From Corylus avellana (lineage: Eukaryota; Streptophyta; Magnoliopsida; Fagales; Betulaceae): 64,000 nucleotides of DNA. Below are positions 22,289-34,009 of this stretch, piece after piece. The stretch is taken from contig NC_081543.1 in the NCBI RefSeq assembly GCF_901000735.1, forward strand, positions 9,903,921 through 9,967,920. The letters run 5' to 3'. The position numbers were made by a program, and so were the translations under genes. Numbering within the stretch: the stretch's first letter is position 1; each line of letters opens with the position of its first letter. The notes under the pieces are model-generated. The model was not told the origin of the DNA. It made no database searches and saw nothing but the letters and a program-made list of their open reading frames with translations.

Positions 22289-22696
22289 TCAGCTTTCTCT
22301 AACATGATGATGGAAGCAAGCACTCCGTATGAGTGACATTTTGAAAAACATTATTTTCTGAACTTTTTCCACTCTAGTCTGAAATTGTATACTCTGTCGT
22401 ATCGTGGCACCCAGAACTTCACCTGCTTCTTTTTTTAACCTATTCATTGCTGTAGTCTCAATTGTGATTGCTACTTCTTTTCTTTTTATGACTGCACCAT
22501 CTTTACCATTATTGCTCTTCTTCTTCTTGAAAACTCGAGTAAGGAGAAGAAGTGACAAGTGACAAGTGACAAGTGTAGGACACGTAGTTTGGTCGCTAGT
22601 ATCGACAGTGTGTCCTTGATTTGCTTAAAGTTGTTATGATCCATTTATGGAGAGTGATGGAGAGTGATGTCATTGCCCAAGCCCTGTTACAGTGGG

Positions 22697-22860
22697 AAAT
22701 GGATCCTCTCCATTTCACTTGAAATGGAGAGGTCCATTTAGTGTATTTAGGGTGGCATAGTTGTCTAAAAAAATTTGTTCAAAAATTAAATGGACAATTA
22801 TGCCTTTCTAAATATACTAAATGGACCCTCTCCATTTCACTTGAAATGGAGTGGATCCTT
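22697..22860. mobile_element. short palindromic MITE (CTCTCCATTTCA family), copy 2
   Basis: Each end is itself a palindrome (CTCTCCATTTCACTTGAAAT plus GGAGAG). The two ends also pair with each other through GGTCCATTTAGTGTATTTAG / CTAAATATACTAAATGGACC. Length 164 bp, no coding capacity. Confidence 0.65.
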
Positions 22861-23157
22861 CTCGTTAAAGTGATAGTCGCTTTCTTTGAGTTGTGACTCT
22901 CTTAAAAATAATCATTATTTTCATGGTGAACAGATTAATTAATGATTTAAGATTCTGTCTTTCATGCCAAAATGGGTATCATAATATTCCTTTGTGATTC
23001 TTTATGTTGGGGAAAGCGAGGTATACATGTTTGTGAAGTGGTGTCATAATAATAACAACTCTCTAAGGTTGATTGTACTTTACTATATATATTATTGGTC
23101 ATTATAATTTCTCATCTTTAATTGCTCTCTTCTGGATTTTTACCTCTTTCTTGATAG

Positions 23158-23259
23158 CCAGAGCAAGAGCTGCAGCATACACGAACAAAATCTGAGCATC
23201 AAGCAGCTAGCAGTAACACACCAAAGGTGGAGAAACTCATAATTCCTTGGCAGCAGTAG
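23158..23259 (+). other. possible orphan terminal exon or CLPR4 3' UTR exon
   Basis: A pyrimidine-rich acceptor (TTTTTACCTCTTTCTTGATAG) is followed by an open frame reading PEQELQHTRTKSEHQAASSN, then TPKVEKLIIPWQQ and a stop, 33 residues with coding-like composition. No upstream exon of a separate gene was found. A strong donor just after the CLPR4 stop could splice to it, making it 3' UTR. I do not recognise the peptide. Confidence 0.25.
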
Positions 23260-24847
23260 AGGATTGATTACCAATGGGTATTCTGGTCTGATCCTTGTTG
23301 ATGTCAAACAGTCTATTTCAAGCGTGCCTGTGCAAAAAACAAAAAAACAAATTTTTATTGCGCTGTTCATGTATTACTAGACTTGGTGACAGCATGCATT
23401 GAATCATGGTTTACATATATTGCACGAAAAAGGGGAAGATTCACCTTTTGCGTTGTATCCTACGTGTTATACCCATGTTTTATTATATATATATATATAT
23501 ATTGTTAAATAGCATAACCCACCGAAAGGTTTGGTTGTTTTGAATGAGTCATGGATAGAGCAAAAGAAGTTTGGCCAAAGAAGATGGCTAGGGTTGTAAT
23601 CAAGTTCAAATTCTTTACATGAGGTTTATATTGTAAATTCATACTAATAATTAGTTAATTGTTTGAATTTTATTATTCTAATTAATTAGATAAATTAGTT
23701 TTTATTCATAAACTTATAAAAGTTAACATAACCAATAAACAATTGAATTCAAGTCAAATTTGCAATGAGCTTTTTTTTTTTTAATTTTTGAAGCAAATAA
23801 GGAAAGGGTCCAAGGTATAAAAAACTGAAAAAAATGGGTGGGTTTCCCAATAATAAACTCAAACGAAAAATACAATGCCAAAAAAAGAAACTGAAAATAG
23901 GAAATGGGTCAACAAATAATTTCAAACGAATCATAAATGACTTGGTCCTTTGAATCTTGGGCAAAAGCCAATAAATGGGCTGTATAAAGCAATTTAAGCA
24001 CCAAACCAGTGGGCGAGACACGACCGTCTCGAGATTTTTTTAACTTTATTCAAATCTTTAATGAAAGGGACGCAGATATGGGCATGACCCTTGAAATACC
24101 CTATAACCCTACCCAAACTCTTGTTTGGTAACAACAACCATCGGAGAGGGTGGTTGAAGGGTTAGAAGCACTAGCACAATTCGAATAGGATCTATACAAA
24201 ATGAGCAATAATCTCTAGATACAAGATAAGATGAAGCAAGCAATTTAAGAACAGCTTGGTTTATTTTGCATGCTTATGTACCATTCGAATGATGGTGCAT
24301 CTCTATGTCTTATGATGGTAAACGAAGCTAGACCTTATGATTGTGTCCGGCCAGATAAAGTAAAATTTAAAATCCAAATAATGATGAAATTGATCAAGTT
24401 GATGATTAGGATAATCATAGATTCACTTCCAAGATAGTGCTTCAAAAACAACAAAATGGACGGTTCAGATCAAGGCTCACCTACCCCAATAGTGAATCTA
24501 AATCTATGCTCGTACACCTATCTCCTATACATATTTGATATTTAGCACTTGTACTATATCCTCCTCCTGTGCTGACACCAATTGCTTTAGCATCTTTTTG
24601 GTTTTTGACGCGTCAAAAGTTCAAATCCAATTTGTTGTATTAATCTTGTGAGCTACTAACGGAATTATTAGTGCTAATCTCCCAAACTTTTGAGCTCTTA
24701 ATCATGAAATTCAATTCTTTTGACACGAAGAAGACCAATTAGTGCGTTGTAACCAAACAGATGATGTCTTTGTGGGTCTGCGTTAATCCGGTTGTTTAAC
24801 ATAGCTTTTGCTACCCCTTGTTTGCACAACTAGGATCATGTTGTTTT
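23260..24847. other. intergenic DNA, no gene seen
   Basis: AT-rich, with a (TA)n run near 23484-23502 and a TAGGGTTGTAATCAAG segment near 23589 that looks like one end of a hAT-like repeat without a clear partner. Confidence 0.4.
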
Positions 24848-24855
24848 TACTAAAC

Positions 24856-25030
24856 TAGGGGTTGAAATTCATATCCACGTGTCGGGTTCGAATTGCATCG
24901 ACGCATGTATCTAAATCAGTCCTAACTCGATCTATTTAATTAAACAGATCAAATCCTTTAACCTTAACTCATTACTTTCGTGTTGAATTCGTATCAGATT
25001 CACAAATCGTGCTAAAAATTAACAACCCCA
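24856..25030. mobile_element. short hAT-like element, GTGTCGGGTTCG family
   Basis: A 175-bp element starting TAGGGGTTGAAATT and ending AATTAACAACCCCA. The flanks are TACTAAAC (24848-24855) and TTCTAAAC (25031-25038), a 7/8 match. Inside are CGTGTCGGGTTCGAATT and TTAATTAAACAGATCAAATC, words typical of a widespread plant repeat. Confidence 0.65.
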
Positions 25031-25450
25031 TTCTAAACGATAATGCAGGTGCAAAGTGGTAGGTAGAAGAAAAGAGTTGGCAAGAGTTGTAATGGATAGA
25101 TCCTTGTATTAGCATAATAGATGCATTGTTATTATAGAATGGACTTAAGGTTTTAGCTCCCAACTAGGGGTGTAAGTTCTTGTTCGCGTTTTGAGTTTGC
25201 GTTTTTGAGTCGTGTCGAAATATGAGTATAAGATTATATATGTTAACTTTAACTCACTGATTTTGTATTTAATTCATGCCAGGTTCACTTATCGTGTCAA
25301 AAATAATTAGCCCCATTCTAAAAGAAATTGCAGATGCATGAGGTAGGCAGAAGATAAGAGTTGGCAAGATTTGTACGTAATGGATGGATCCAATTCTACT
25401 AGCATAATAGATGCATTGTACGTTATTAGAGAATAGTCTTAAGAGGTAAA
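25031..25450. repeat. tandem duplication upstream of EXLB1
   Basis: The hAT-like element and its right-hand flank recur in order: a second, diverged element at 25165-25315 (TAGGGGTGTAAG to TTAGCCCCA) is followed again by ATTCTAAA, AGAGTTGGCAAGA, TAATGGAT and AGCATAATAGATGCATTGT. Unit length is about 290 bp. The second unit ends about 150 bp before the EXLB1 TATA box. Confidence 0.65.
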
Positions 25451-25601
25451 TAAAGGGGGGTGTACTTGTAACATGCATGATTAGTCTAATCCTAAACGTC
25501 ACTACCTTTTTTATTTGGTAAGCAAGCATTAATATTCCCTAGTCCCAAGTGGGGAGAAAAAGGTACCTTTTACCTCAACGCATTTCCTCAAGGCCTCCAG
25601 C

Positions 25602-25608
25602 TATAAAT
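25602..25608 (+). promoter_or_regulatory. TATA box of EXLB1
   Basis: TATAAAT, 92 bp upstream of the EXLB1 ATG, leaving a leader of about 60 nt. Confidence 0.6.
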
Positions 25609-25693
25609 ATGGGGTTATATTTATTGGCAATTCCCATCTCTCCTACTCTCCTACTTCATATTCATCTGCTTCTTATTATCTTATATCAAAGGC

Positions 25694-28021
25694 ATGGGGT
25701 TTGCACCTGAAACCCTAATCTGTCTTCTTTGTGTCATTCTGCTCTTGCCTGCACCATCTACTTCTCAAGACACTTTTACACGCTCAAGAGCAACCTACTA
25801 CGGTAGCCCTGATTGCTATGGGACTCCAAGTACGTTAATATATGCATGTTTAAGGAGTAATGTTATTTAGTAAACTGTTATACGACTGAAACGACATGAC
25901 AGTGAAAATCAGTTTATTATTATTATTATTATTATTATTTTACGAGTGCTGATTTAAGTATTGTGATATTACACTCATGCTTAATTAAGGCATAAATAGA
26001 TATCAAACTGGGTTGGCTGCATGTGAATAAAAGTATTTTGAAAATGCTAATCTTGCCATGCATGCGTACGTAGAAAATTAGTAATCCTACTTATCATGTT
26101 AATTATATAGTTGAGCTGATAATTAATGTGGTGTGTTATAGGTGGAGCTTGTGGGTTTGGCGAATTCGGAAGGACTGTCAATGATGGCAGTGTGGCTGGA
26201 GTTTCCAGGCTCTATAGGAATGGAACTGGCTGTGGTGCATGCTATCAGGTCAAATTTAATCAATTTTTTTTGGTCAGGCAACGAGTCATTTGCAAACTAA
26301 AACAACGAAAACAGTTATCGAAAACTCACCGGTTCTCAGGAGATCAGGGATACTCTGATGCTCGAGTCGGTAATTAGCTCTGATCGAGAGAAAAAACTAA
26401 ATGCCATTTTTAACGAGAAAATTTTAAATATGGTCTTTGAATGCTTGTCACATGGTGGACTTGTATCCCTCTTATTAGTTTTCATGTAGTGAAGGTTGTG
26501 ATCATGGGTCCAACAGTACTCATGAACCAAAAAAATAAACATTTATTAGAGAGAACTTCATCAAACACTCTTCAAATTAACCGGCCGAATTGCTAGTAAT
26601 TTAATTATTAGGTAATATAAGAGATTATATATATAGGGCCTACCTGTCCGAATAGGTACTCGGGCAGCCTAACTTTATTTAAATGGGTAGGTTTTATATA
26701 GAATTTATCATATTATTTGTTTAAATTACTAGTAATTCAGACACATAAACACAGTGGTATTCGGGCGTTTTAAATTGTTTGGAAACACTCCCCATAATTA
26801 TTATTATTATTTTTTTTTTTTAAAAAAAAAAAATGAAGTTGGAGGACAATATACAATTGTGGTGGCCTAATGAAAACAAGTAACAATTTTTGTGTTTTGT
26901 TTTTTGCTTTAGTGATGTACAATTAATTAATTAATTTAATTAGATTTTTAATTTAGTTTAAATATTGTTTGTTAATGAGACAGGTACGGTGCACAACACC
27001 AGAATATTGCAGTGATGAAGGGGTGAAGATAGTGGTGAGTGACTACGGCGAAGGAGACACAACCGACTTCATCCTCAGCCCACGTGCCTTCGTGAGGTTG
27101 GCACGTGCCAATGTGGCCAAGGAGTTGCTGGCTTACGGCGTCATCGACGTCGAATACCGGCGGGTCTCATGCCAATACTCCGGTCACAACCTCATGGTTA
27201 AGGTCCACGAAAACAGCAGATTCCCTCACTACCTCGCTTTACTCGTTATTTATGTTGCTGGACAAAATGACATCACAGCCGTTGAATTGTGGCAGGTACC
27301 AACGTAGATCCTTCAATTTTTGACTTTCTATATATATATATATATATGGAACTAATGGTGCCCAAATTAAAATGAATTTAATGTAATTAAAAGAGTCGGA
27401 TTAAAATTTATTTATACATAATCCGAACTCGACACGCGACACTGGAGTTAGGACTAACAATTTTTTTACATGAATCTAATAAAAAATTAGTAGGTTAAGG
27501 TTAAGATGACCTACCCATTTAATTAAATGTGTTAGAGTTACGGTTGATTTATATAATCTTAGAGTAATTTTATTGAGTAGACTCTCGAATAATTGGTTGA
27601 GTTTGCAGTAAAAATTAGTTCTTGGATCATAACAATTTTTTTTCTTTTTTTTTTTTACACAAGGCGCTAATATAATATCTGATTTTTACCGTCATATTTA
27701 CGTCCCAGCACAACACAATCTAAACCTGACATATAAAATAAATTGCCACCACTATATATAATAGAATTAATAATGGATGTGGGTTTTTTGTTTGTTTTGT
27801 TATGGTGCATGCAGGAGGATAGCCAGCAATGGAGGGGGATGCGTAGGGCATACGGGGCGGTGTGGGACATGGCTAACGCACCAACTGGAAGTGGTTCGAT
27901 AAAGTTGAGGTTCCAAGTGTGTGGCAGCGCGGGTACAAAGTGGGTGCAGTCGAGAAATGGTCTGCCGGGAGATTGGAAGCCTGGGGTTGCTTATGACTCG
28001 GCCATTCAGCTTGTCGCTTAA
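25694..28021 (+). CDS. EXLB1: expansin-like B1 (EXLB1)
   Basis: Four exons, GT-AG borders: 25694-25829, 26142-26248, 26984-27295 and 27815-28021, giving 254 codons (253 aa). Residues 1-24 (MGFAPETLICLLCVILLLPA...) are a hydrophobic signal peptide, so the product is secreted to the wall. Then comes the double-psi barrel domain with RATYYGSPDC, GACGFGEFGR, NGTGCGACYQVRC and DYGEGDTTDFILSPRAF, and a C-terminal expansin CBM63-type domain with YLALLVIYVAGQNDITAVEL and the end WKPGVAYDSAIQLVA. The HFD catalytic-type motif of true expansins is not seen, as is usual for expansin-like proteins; their biochemical role is not well defined. Intron 1 carries a (TTA)n tract and part of a hairpin MITE, and intron 2 a MITE. 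The frame is intact throughout. Confidence 0.94.
26583..26735. mobile_element. hairpin MITE (GAATTGCTAGTAATTT family) in EXLB1 intron 2
   Basis: The left arm GAATTGCTAGTAATTTAATT pairs with the right arm AAATTACTAGTAATTC. Between them are ATATAGGGCCTACCTG and CGAATAGGTACTCGGGC. Same family as 9838-9985. Confidence 0.55.
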
Positions 28022-28245
28022 TTAATTAAATTAAAAGCGATTAATGGAAAATAGTTATTTGAATATTTGTTTTCAGTAATTGGGAAAATATCCTATTAGT
28101 GTGTGCTTTGTGGACGCAAGTGTTCTTTGCGTCGCTCTAAATAAATGAGAGATTGTTGTAGTATGATGCACTAGTGAGAGAGACTATGAATATGAATCAT
28201 GATTAATAAAGCTTTTCTTTTCGGGAATCATGCAACTTGATAGTG

Positions 28246-28283
<38 letters not shown>

Positions 28284-28918
28284 CGAGCCAAATTTATACA
28301 AGTATGTATCGTTTAATGATCGAGAACATCCTATTTAACAATTGAGCCGAGCCCGAATATGTTCATAAGTAGTTATGTATATTTACAACCCTACTTGCTT
28401 CACTTCCATAGTAATTTATCGTTCTCTAATATGTTTTGCTGGATTCTATATACACACACATACGCATATCATTTTGATTGGTTTTGGGTCTTAGATTCAG
28501 ATTATATTTTGGTATTGGTGAAATGATGTTGTAGCAAATTTTCAGAAAATGTTTTCGAAAACAGTTTGCCAAAAGCTTTTTCAGAGAAAAAACAGTAGAA
28601 TTTGTTTCTGTTTTTGTTCTTGAAAATAGTTTCCAGAAACAAAAACAAAAATCGATTTGCCAAACAAGCACTAAGAATTTCTCTAATTCTTCATCAAACA
28701 CAAAGCAAGGGTTCGTTTCCGTTTGTGATTGTAGGCATATGAATTTTTATATGATTCTCATCTCTACTTGGTCACTGTAGAAAGGGGGAGAGTGAAGGAT
28801 GGAGGAACAAAAAATCCAATAATTTGATTCCAATGTTAAAAGCCAAAGCAGAATAAACAACCGAAAAGCAGGTGATAATGTATGAGAAATCAATGAATCA
28901 GAGTCTTTCACCGATTCC
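28022..28918. other. intergenic between EXLB1 and RPL26 (convergent 3' ends)
   Basis: Contains the 3' UTRs of both genes, a (TA)n microsatellite at 28249-28278 and a palindromic stretch around 28545-28690 (GAAAATGTTTTCGAAAAC, CAAACAAGCACT) that resembles a MITE remnant. No further gene. Confidence 0.5.
28249..28278. repeat. (TA)n microsatellite
   Basis: About 15 uninterrupted TA units. Confidence 0.9.
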
Positions 28919-29359
28919 TTAATCGACGGTTTGCATGATATCCTCCGCGGAGAACTTGGCGCTCTTGTCCTTGTCAGCAGCGGCGCGACCCTTGGCCTTA
29001 GCGTCCAGCAGTGATTTCCGGTCCTTGTCGAAGCGGAGCTTCGTGATCACCACCTTTGACGGGTTGACGCCCACGTTGACGGTCGACCCGTTCACCTTCT
29101 CTCGGGTGATCCGCTCGACGTGGATGACCCACTTGCGGCGGTACACCTGGACGACCTTTCCCTCGCTGCCCTTGTACGTCCCACGCACCACCAGCACCTC
29201 GTCGTCCTTGCGCACCGGCATTGACCGCACCTGGTGCTTGGTCCGCAGCTCGCTCGAGAGTGCCGCGCTCATCATGACGCGCCGCACGCTCGATGGAGCC
29301 GTGAAGTGCGCCTTCCGGCTCTTCCGGCGAGAGCTCGACACCCTGGGGTTGTACTTCAT
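28919..29359 (-). CDS. RPL26: 60S ribosomal protein L26 (uL24)
   Basis: Single-exon frame of 147 codons (146 aa), the usual plant length. The start is the first ATG, giving [20 protein letters not shown]. The KOW segment [20 protein letters not shown] is followed by [40 protein letters not shown] and a lysine-rich tail ending DIMQTVD. The protein is a cytosolic large-subunit component that binds 25S rRNA near the exit tunnel. The coding sequence is far richer in GC, mostly at third positions, than its surroundings. No frameshift, stop, poly-A tail or flanking duplication points to a retrocopy, and upstream site II motifs point to a working promoter. Confidence 0.97.
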   Translation of the reverse strand: MKYNPRVSSSRRKSRKAHFTAPSSVRRVMMSAALSSELRTKHQVRSMPVRKDDEVLVVRGTYKGSEGKVVQVYRRKWVIHVERITREKVNGSTVNVGVNPSKVVITKLRFDKDRKSLLDAKAKGRAAADKDKSAKFSAEDIMQTVD

Positions 29360-29470
29360 CTTTTCCCTTTTGCCCGCTATCGGCAACGGCTCGGCTCAGC
29401 GAAGGGAAAAGGAAGAATGTGGTTTTTAAGGGTTGGTGGCGCCAAATACAGAGAGAGTACGGGATTCCCA

Positions 29471-29528
29471 TGGGCCGTTTTGTTCGAGATATGTTTATTA
29501 GGAGGCCCAACTTGACCTGCCCGGCCCA
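29471..29528 (-). promoter_or_regulatory. three site II (TGGGCC) motifs upstream of RPL26
   Basis: GGCCCA/TGGGCC words at 29471-29476, 29504-29509 and 29523-29528 lie 112-169 bp upstream of the ATG. Site II clusters with telo-box-like AACCCT words (AACCCTTAAAAACC is nearer the gene) are typical of plant ribosomal-protein promoters and are bound by TCP factors. Confidence 0.6.
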
Positions 29529-29675
29529 CATTATTTCAACATCCTTTAGAAATTAGAATTCATAGTAGAAAGGTTTCCTCAATTCTCAATGTTATTTTCA
29601 AATTTAATGTCTAATGTTTTATTTATTTTTAAAAAAATATGAAAAATATAATAAATAGTTGAAATAATAAATATT

Positions 29676-30893
29676 AGAGAAATGCTAGACACAACTTTGA
29701 CCCAACTTTTCTCTTATGTGGTCATTTTTTTTAGGGATAAATGCAAAATTAGTCTATGTGGTTAGCCTAATTTACAAATCACTCCATGTTGTTTAAAAAA
29801 TAATTTATAGGTTTTTAGGGTAGGCCAAAAGAACATTTTACTCCCTGAACTCATTTTCCGTTAAATGACTTAACAGAAACCGTTACTTTGACACATCACA
29901 CCCAATAAAAATAAGACACGTGTTATTTTTTATTTATGTTTTTAAAAAATGACAAATAAGCTTTTCCACATCATTTTGACGCTCCAACACACACTCTACC
30001 TCAAATTATATCCCTTATACCGCCGTCGTCTTTATCTTCCCCAACGATTCTTGCCGTTGTATTCATCTTCATCTTCATGCCGTCGTCTTCATCTTTCTCA
30101 TCGATTCTTGCCGCTATCGTCTTCATCTTCCCAAAACAAAAAAACACACAGAGAGAGGAATAGATTGTTTTCGATGCCCGGAAACAATTTTTGAAGATGC
30201 TTCAATGCCAAAAAAACAAATTCGAATTTCCATAGAAAAACTGCCAAAAAATGCACTAATCAAAAAACGCAGATGCCCAAAAATCTTAGAGCAATTCATA
30301 GATCAAAGATCACACCCATCAGAAGATGAAGACGGCGGCAAAAATCGTAGGGGAAAATGAAGACGATGGCGGCACAAGGGATATAGAGGGATTATGTTTA
30401 TTTAATTTGATGTGGAGTGTGCGTTGGAGCCTGAAAATGATGTGGAAAAGCTTATTTGTCATTTTTTAAAAGCATAAATGAAAATGAACACGTGTCTTAT
30501 TTTTATTGGGTGTGATGTAGCAATGTAATGGTTTTCGTTAAGTCATTTAACGAAAAATGAGTTCAATAAGTACAATGTTATTTTGGCCTACCCTAGGGAC
30601 CTATAAATTATTTTGTAAACCACAGGGAATGATTTGTAAATTAGACCAACTACAAGGTCCAATTTTGCATTTATCCTCTTTTTTTAAAAAAATAAAAAAT
30701 AATGAAGTAACAACATCCTATGTGGTCATTTTTTTTCTTTGATATATATATAAGACTTTTTTTTAAAAATAAAATAAAAATAAATAATAAAAATTGACCA
30801 TATATGATGTTATTATAATTTTTTATTTTTTATTTTTTTAAAATGACCACATAAAAGAAAAGTTGGAACAAAGCTATATTTCTATCATTCCTC
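29676..30893. mobile_element. nested foldback element with 8-bp target duplication
   Basis: Flanks TAAATATT (29668-29675) and TAAATATT (30894-30901) are identical. The outer arms are AGAGAAATGCTAG ... CCAACTTTTCTCTTATGTGG and their counterpart CCACATAAAAGAAAAGTTGG ... CTATCATTCCTC. Inside is a second, larger inverted repeat (29732-30679). Confidence 0.7.
29732..30679. repeat. inner long inverted repeat with GTCGTCTTCATCTTC core
   Basis: Arms of about 350 bp pair from AGGGATAAATGCAAAATT / AATTTTGCATTTATCCTC inward through GGTAGGCCAAAA, TTAAATGACTTAAC, AATAAAAATAAGACACGTGT and AGCTTTTCCACATCATTTT. The centre is rich in CTTCATCTTC and GCCGTCGTC words and their complements. No ORF of interest. 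Confidence 0.75.
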
Positions 30894-30901
30894 TAAATAT
30901 T

Positions 30902-33900
30902 TATATGGCAAAATTTTAACCATTTAATATGGAAACAATAATTGCGAGATAAGGAAATGTACATGATAGAATAGGATTTGATTTAGGTGATCTCTCGTAG
31001 TTTTTTTAATAGTCTATATTTAATTTCAAGTTTTGTATGTAAAAGACAGAGTAAAATTAAATTTAAACCGTTGAAAAAATTATAAAAAATTTCATATAGG
31101 TTTTTTTTACAGTACCTAAGCCAAATCCAATAAAATATTCGAAAAATTTAAAAGATCTAAACAAGCTCGCTTGGGTTTGCGATTTTTTTCCAATCTACTA
31201 AATTGAATTTAAAATTACGAATATCGAAGAGAAAAAAGAGTTGAGATTATGTTTGGGTTGTTTGAATAATATAAAATTTTGAATAAAGTTGAAAATTTTT
31301 TAGTTGAATTGAGTGTTAGTAGTGTCAAATCAACTAAAAAAAAAAATTGAGAATAATCGGGAAGAATGTCTTCTCAAACAAGCTAACATTGTCATATCTA
31401 TTAAGTTTTTTGTTTTATGAAGATAGTTGAAGTGTTGGAGGGTAACATGGAAGGGAAGCCACAATTTTCTCATTAATCTCTAATCCCAAACTATAGGATT
31501 GGTTAGGTTAGTAACCTACTTCATATAAATCATATGGTACGTTTTGTCATGGTAGGCAATGGAAGAATCTGATTGGCATGTTAAAAACATTAGGTCAAAT
31601 TAAGTCCATAATATTTAGGGATTCATTCCTTTTTGTGGAACATATATTACTTTGCGTAGCTTGTACTACTTACCCAACTCGTGTAATACTCCTATCTAAA
31701 TTAGGGTTAAGAAATAATTAATTGGGACTTAAGAGTTAAAAGGGAACAAGGTTTGACATGAAAATTATGAAAAATGGGCATGGTTTGACACTTTGGCCAA
31801 ATTTGGGACTGAGTGATCAATCACTACTGAGCACTAGGTGATTGATTAGTCCTAACGCCTAGGTGATTGGTCGCCCTTTGTGTTGTGATTAAATTACTAA
31901 GTGCCAGAAAAGTCAAGTGATCGATTGGTGTTAAGACACTTTTGCAATTTGAATACGTTCAATACATACAGACGCAATGGTTAAGCTATTAAAGAGCAAC
32001 CCTAGTGACCATTTGGCCGACTAGGGCATCTAAGGAGAGAGAGATAGAGGGAAATGAGGTTTTATTCTTAAGGACTTTGAGAGATCAAGGCTCCACAATG
32101 TGAGAATAGCTGTTCTTACTAGTGTTTCTCATGTTATTTGTTATATTTCTCGTAGTTGCATTCATTTTGGGTGTTCTAAGCTTTGTTTGAGAGAAAGGTT
32201 TAAGCTTTCTAAAGAAAAACCCTAACTCTAAGTTGTTTAAAGTGGTTAATATTCTTATATATATGACATAGCTATCATTGGAAAAATGAATGAATAGTAT
32301 GGAGCATGTGCATATTATGTATATAGGCTTAACCCTATGACCCCTGTTTATTTTTGTTGTTCTCTACCTTAGATCCAAAGGCTAAAGTGACAAGCACAAC
32401 CATGCATGGATGACGATCATGTCTTGTAGAATCGCTAGTTGTGTGGATCACTTGGGATCGAGCCCGGTTGAACAACTAGTGGTGGCTAGCTATTGTACCT
32501 CATCGAGGCACTGATGTTATACCTAAAGTTCCACGGGACACACAAACCTCAACTTGATGTTGCGTGTGAATTGTCTTTATATATATATAAGAAACTAAGC
32601 TTACTGCATATTGACATGTTTCTTGTGTGTTTAATTCACTGAGTCGTGAACTTACACTTTATCTTTCCACCTATAAAACATATTTGTTTTACACTAAAAC
32701 AGTCTTTAGAAGATGATTCACAGGGCCCCACAGAGGAGGATTTTGATGGATGACTTGGCTAGGATAATCTCTGTGGACAACCCTAAGATGGCAGATATAT
32801 ACGAGTTGAGAACGAGTCATTTGGGATTAACCACCCCCAACATTGTTGCACCCTTTGTATGGAGTACCTCTTGTGCAAATGTTGCAACCATGGTGCCTTT
32901 CAGTGAGGTTACCAGAAAAATAAACAATCCCTACAAAATTCTAATTGTTCCATCTAATTGTGTATATCCATGTTTGATTGAACAGTAACGATTGGTGGAA
33001 TTTATAATGGTTTAATGCTAACAAAAAGTCACAAAAAATTTTCCTTCAGTGGGCATTCATCTGCTTCAGGGCACCTTTCAAATGCCAAAAGAGGCCTTTG
33101 TTTGCGGCCTTTCCACTCCTGAAATTGGCTTGGATGATTTGCCAATTCTTTCTACATAATCGCTTTAACTTGCATGATTAAACACCTTTATGCTGCAAAT
33201 GCGACAATATAACAAATTGTAGGCAATTAACTTTGGACCAAGCTCAATCAATTTTGTTTTATAAGAAAAACCTTTGTCCTGAGAACATTTTACGCCGAAT
33301 CAAACAAAGCCTAAGTTTCATTATCCCTCTCTTCACATAAAGAACACCTAAAATGGCCGTAAAAATGGTCTCGGAAACTAATAACTGTTGTTCAGAGCTT
33401 GTAATCTTGTCAAAGAAACAAGCACTGGTATTCTTACATAATAACCCCCTTCCCACTAGACAATAAATCCAAGGATATGTTTGCTTTTTTCTCTTCTTTC
33501 CTTTTCTTGGATAGCTGACAGAAATCTTATCCTTAGATGCAGTCACCTCATTGAACAATGCAGGTATCCTACAAAAGCCATAAAGGTAGGCTAAGAGTCC
33601 ACTTCCTTCACATGCATCCCCACAAGGTCCTTTCCCCTCTCTTTTTTTTTTCTTCTTATTTTACTTTTCTCTTCACACAAAAATAAAGAGTATAAAGAAA
33701 GGAAGGCAACAGTAGGGTATCTTCAAAGTTATTATGCAAGACAAAAACTAATATTGCATACAAAACTCTGCAAATTACCACTTCTGTATTATGAGCTTAT
33801 ATATTACAATCTATTTGTAACCTATACAAAAAAGCCCGCAAAGTTCATCCCTTGCTTTTCAAGTTCAAAAAGGTTAAGAAAGAAAGATCAACCAGCAAAC

Positions 33901-34009
33901 CTCATTCACAGACATTTTTCCTGTTTACCACCCAAAATATGTGAACCCCATTCAAAGATTTCAAAGACATGTCTACAATAGCCCTAGTGATTAGAAATTG
34001 TATACATCG
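30902..34009. other. intergenic DNA, possible LTR remnant; GATA 3' UTR at right
   Basis: AT-rich to about 31.4 kb. From about 31.8 to 32.7 kb words such as CTAGGTGATTGATTAG, CATGCATGGATGACGATC and GAGTCGTGAACTTACACTTT recall long terminal repeats of plant Ty3-type elements, and a similar order occurs at 56.8-57.8 kb. No second LTR or polyprotein was found. A 91-codon frame at 32713-32988 is not recognised. Roughly 33.6-34.0 kb is probably 3' UTR of the GATA gene. Confidence 0.35.

Larger units (their letters stand above)
20788..22696. other. CLPR4 downstream region, mostly repeats
   Basis: 20788-21080 is likely 3' UTR or terminator sequence of CLPR4. It is followed by a SINE broken by a larger element (to 22288) and by AT-rich DNA with a (TGACAAG)3 repeat near 22550-22575. 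An open frame on the minus strand (about 22290-22558) has no recognisable domain. Confidence 0.4.

Noticed and set aside
22289..22558. 89-codon minus-strand frame beside the SINE
   Set aside because: Composition is not obviously random, but there is no domain, promoter or partner exon.
28935..29515. Long open frames on both strands over RPL26, up to 177 codons
   Set aside because: They are shadows created by the high GC3 of RPL26; only the 146-residue frame has the conserved ribosomal protein sequence.
32713..32988. 91-codon plus-strand frame downstream of a possible LTR
   Set aside because: No recognisable gag, protease or other domain, no splice signals and no paired LTR; not supported as a gene.
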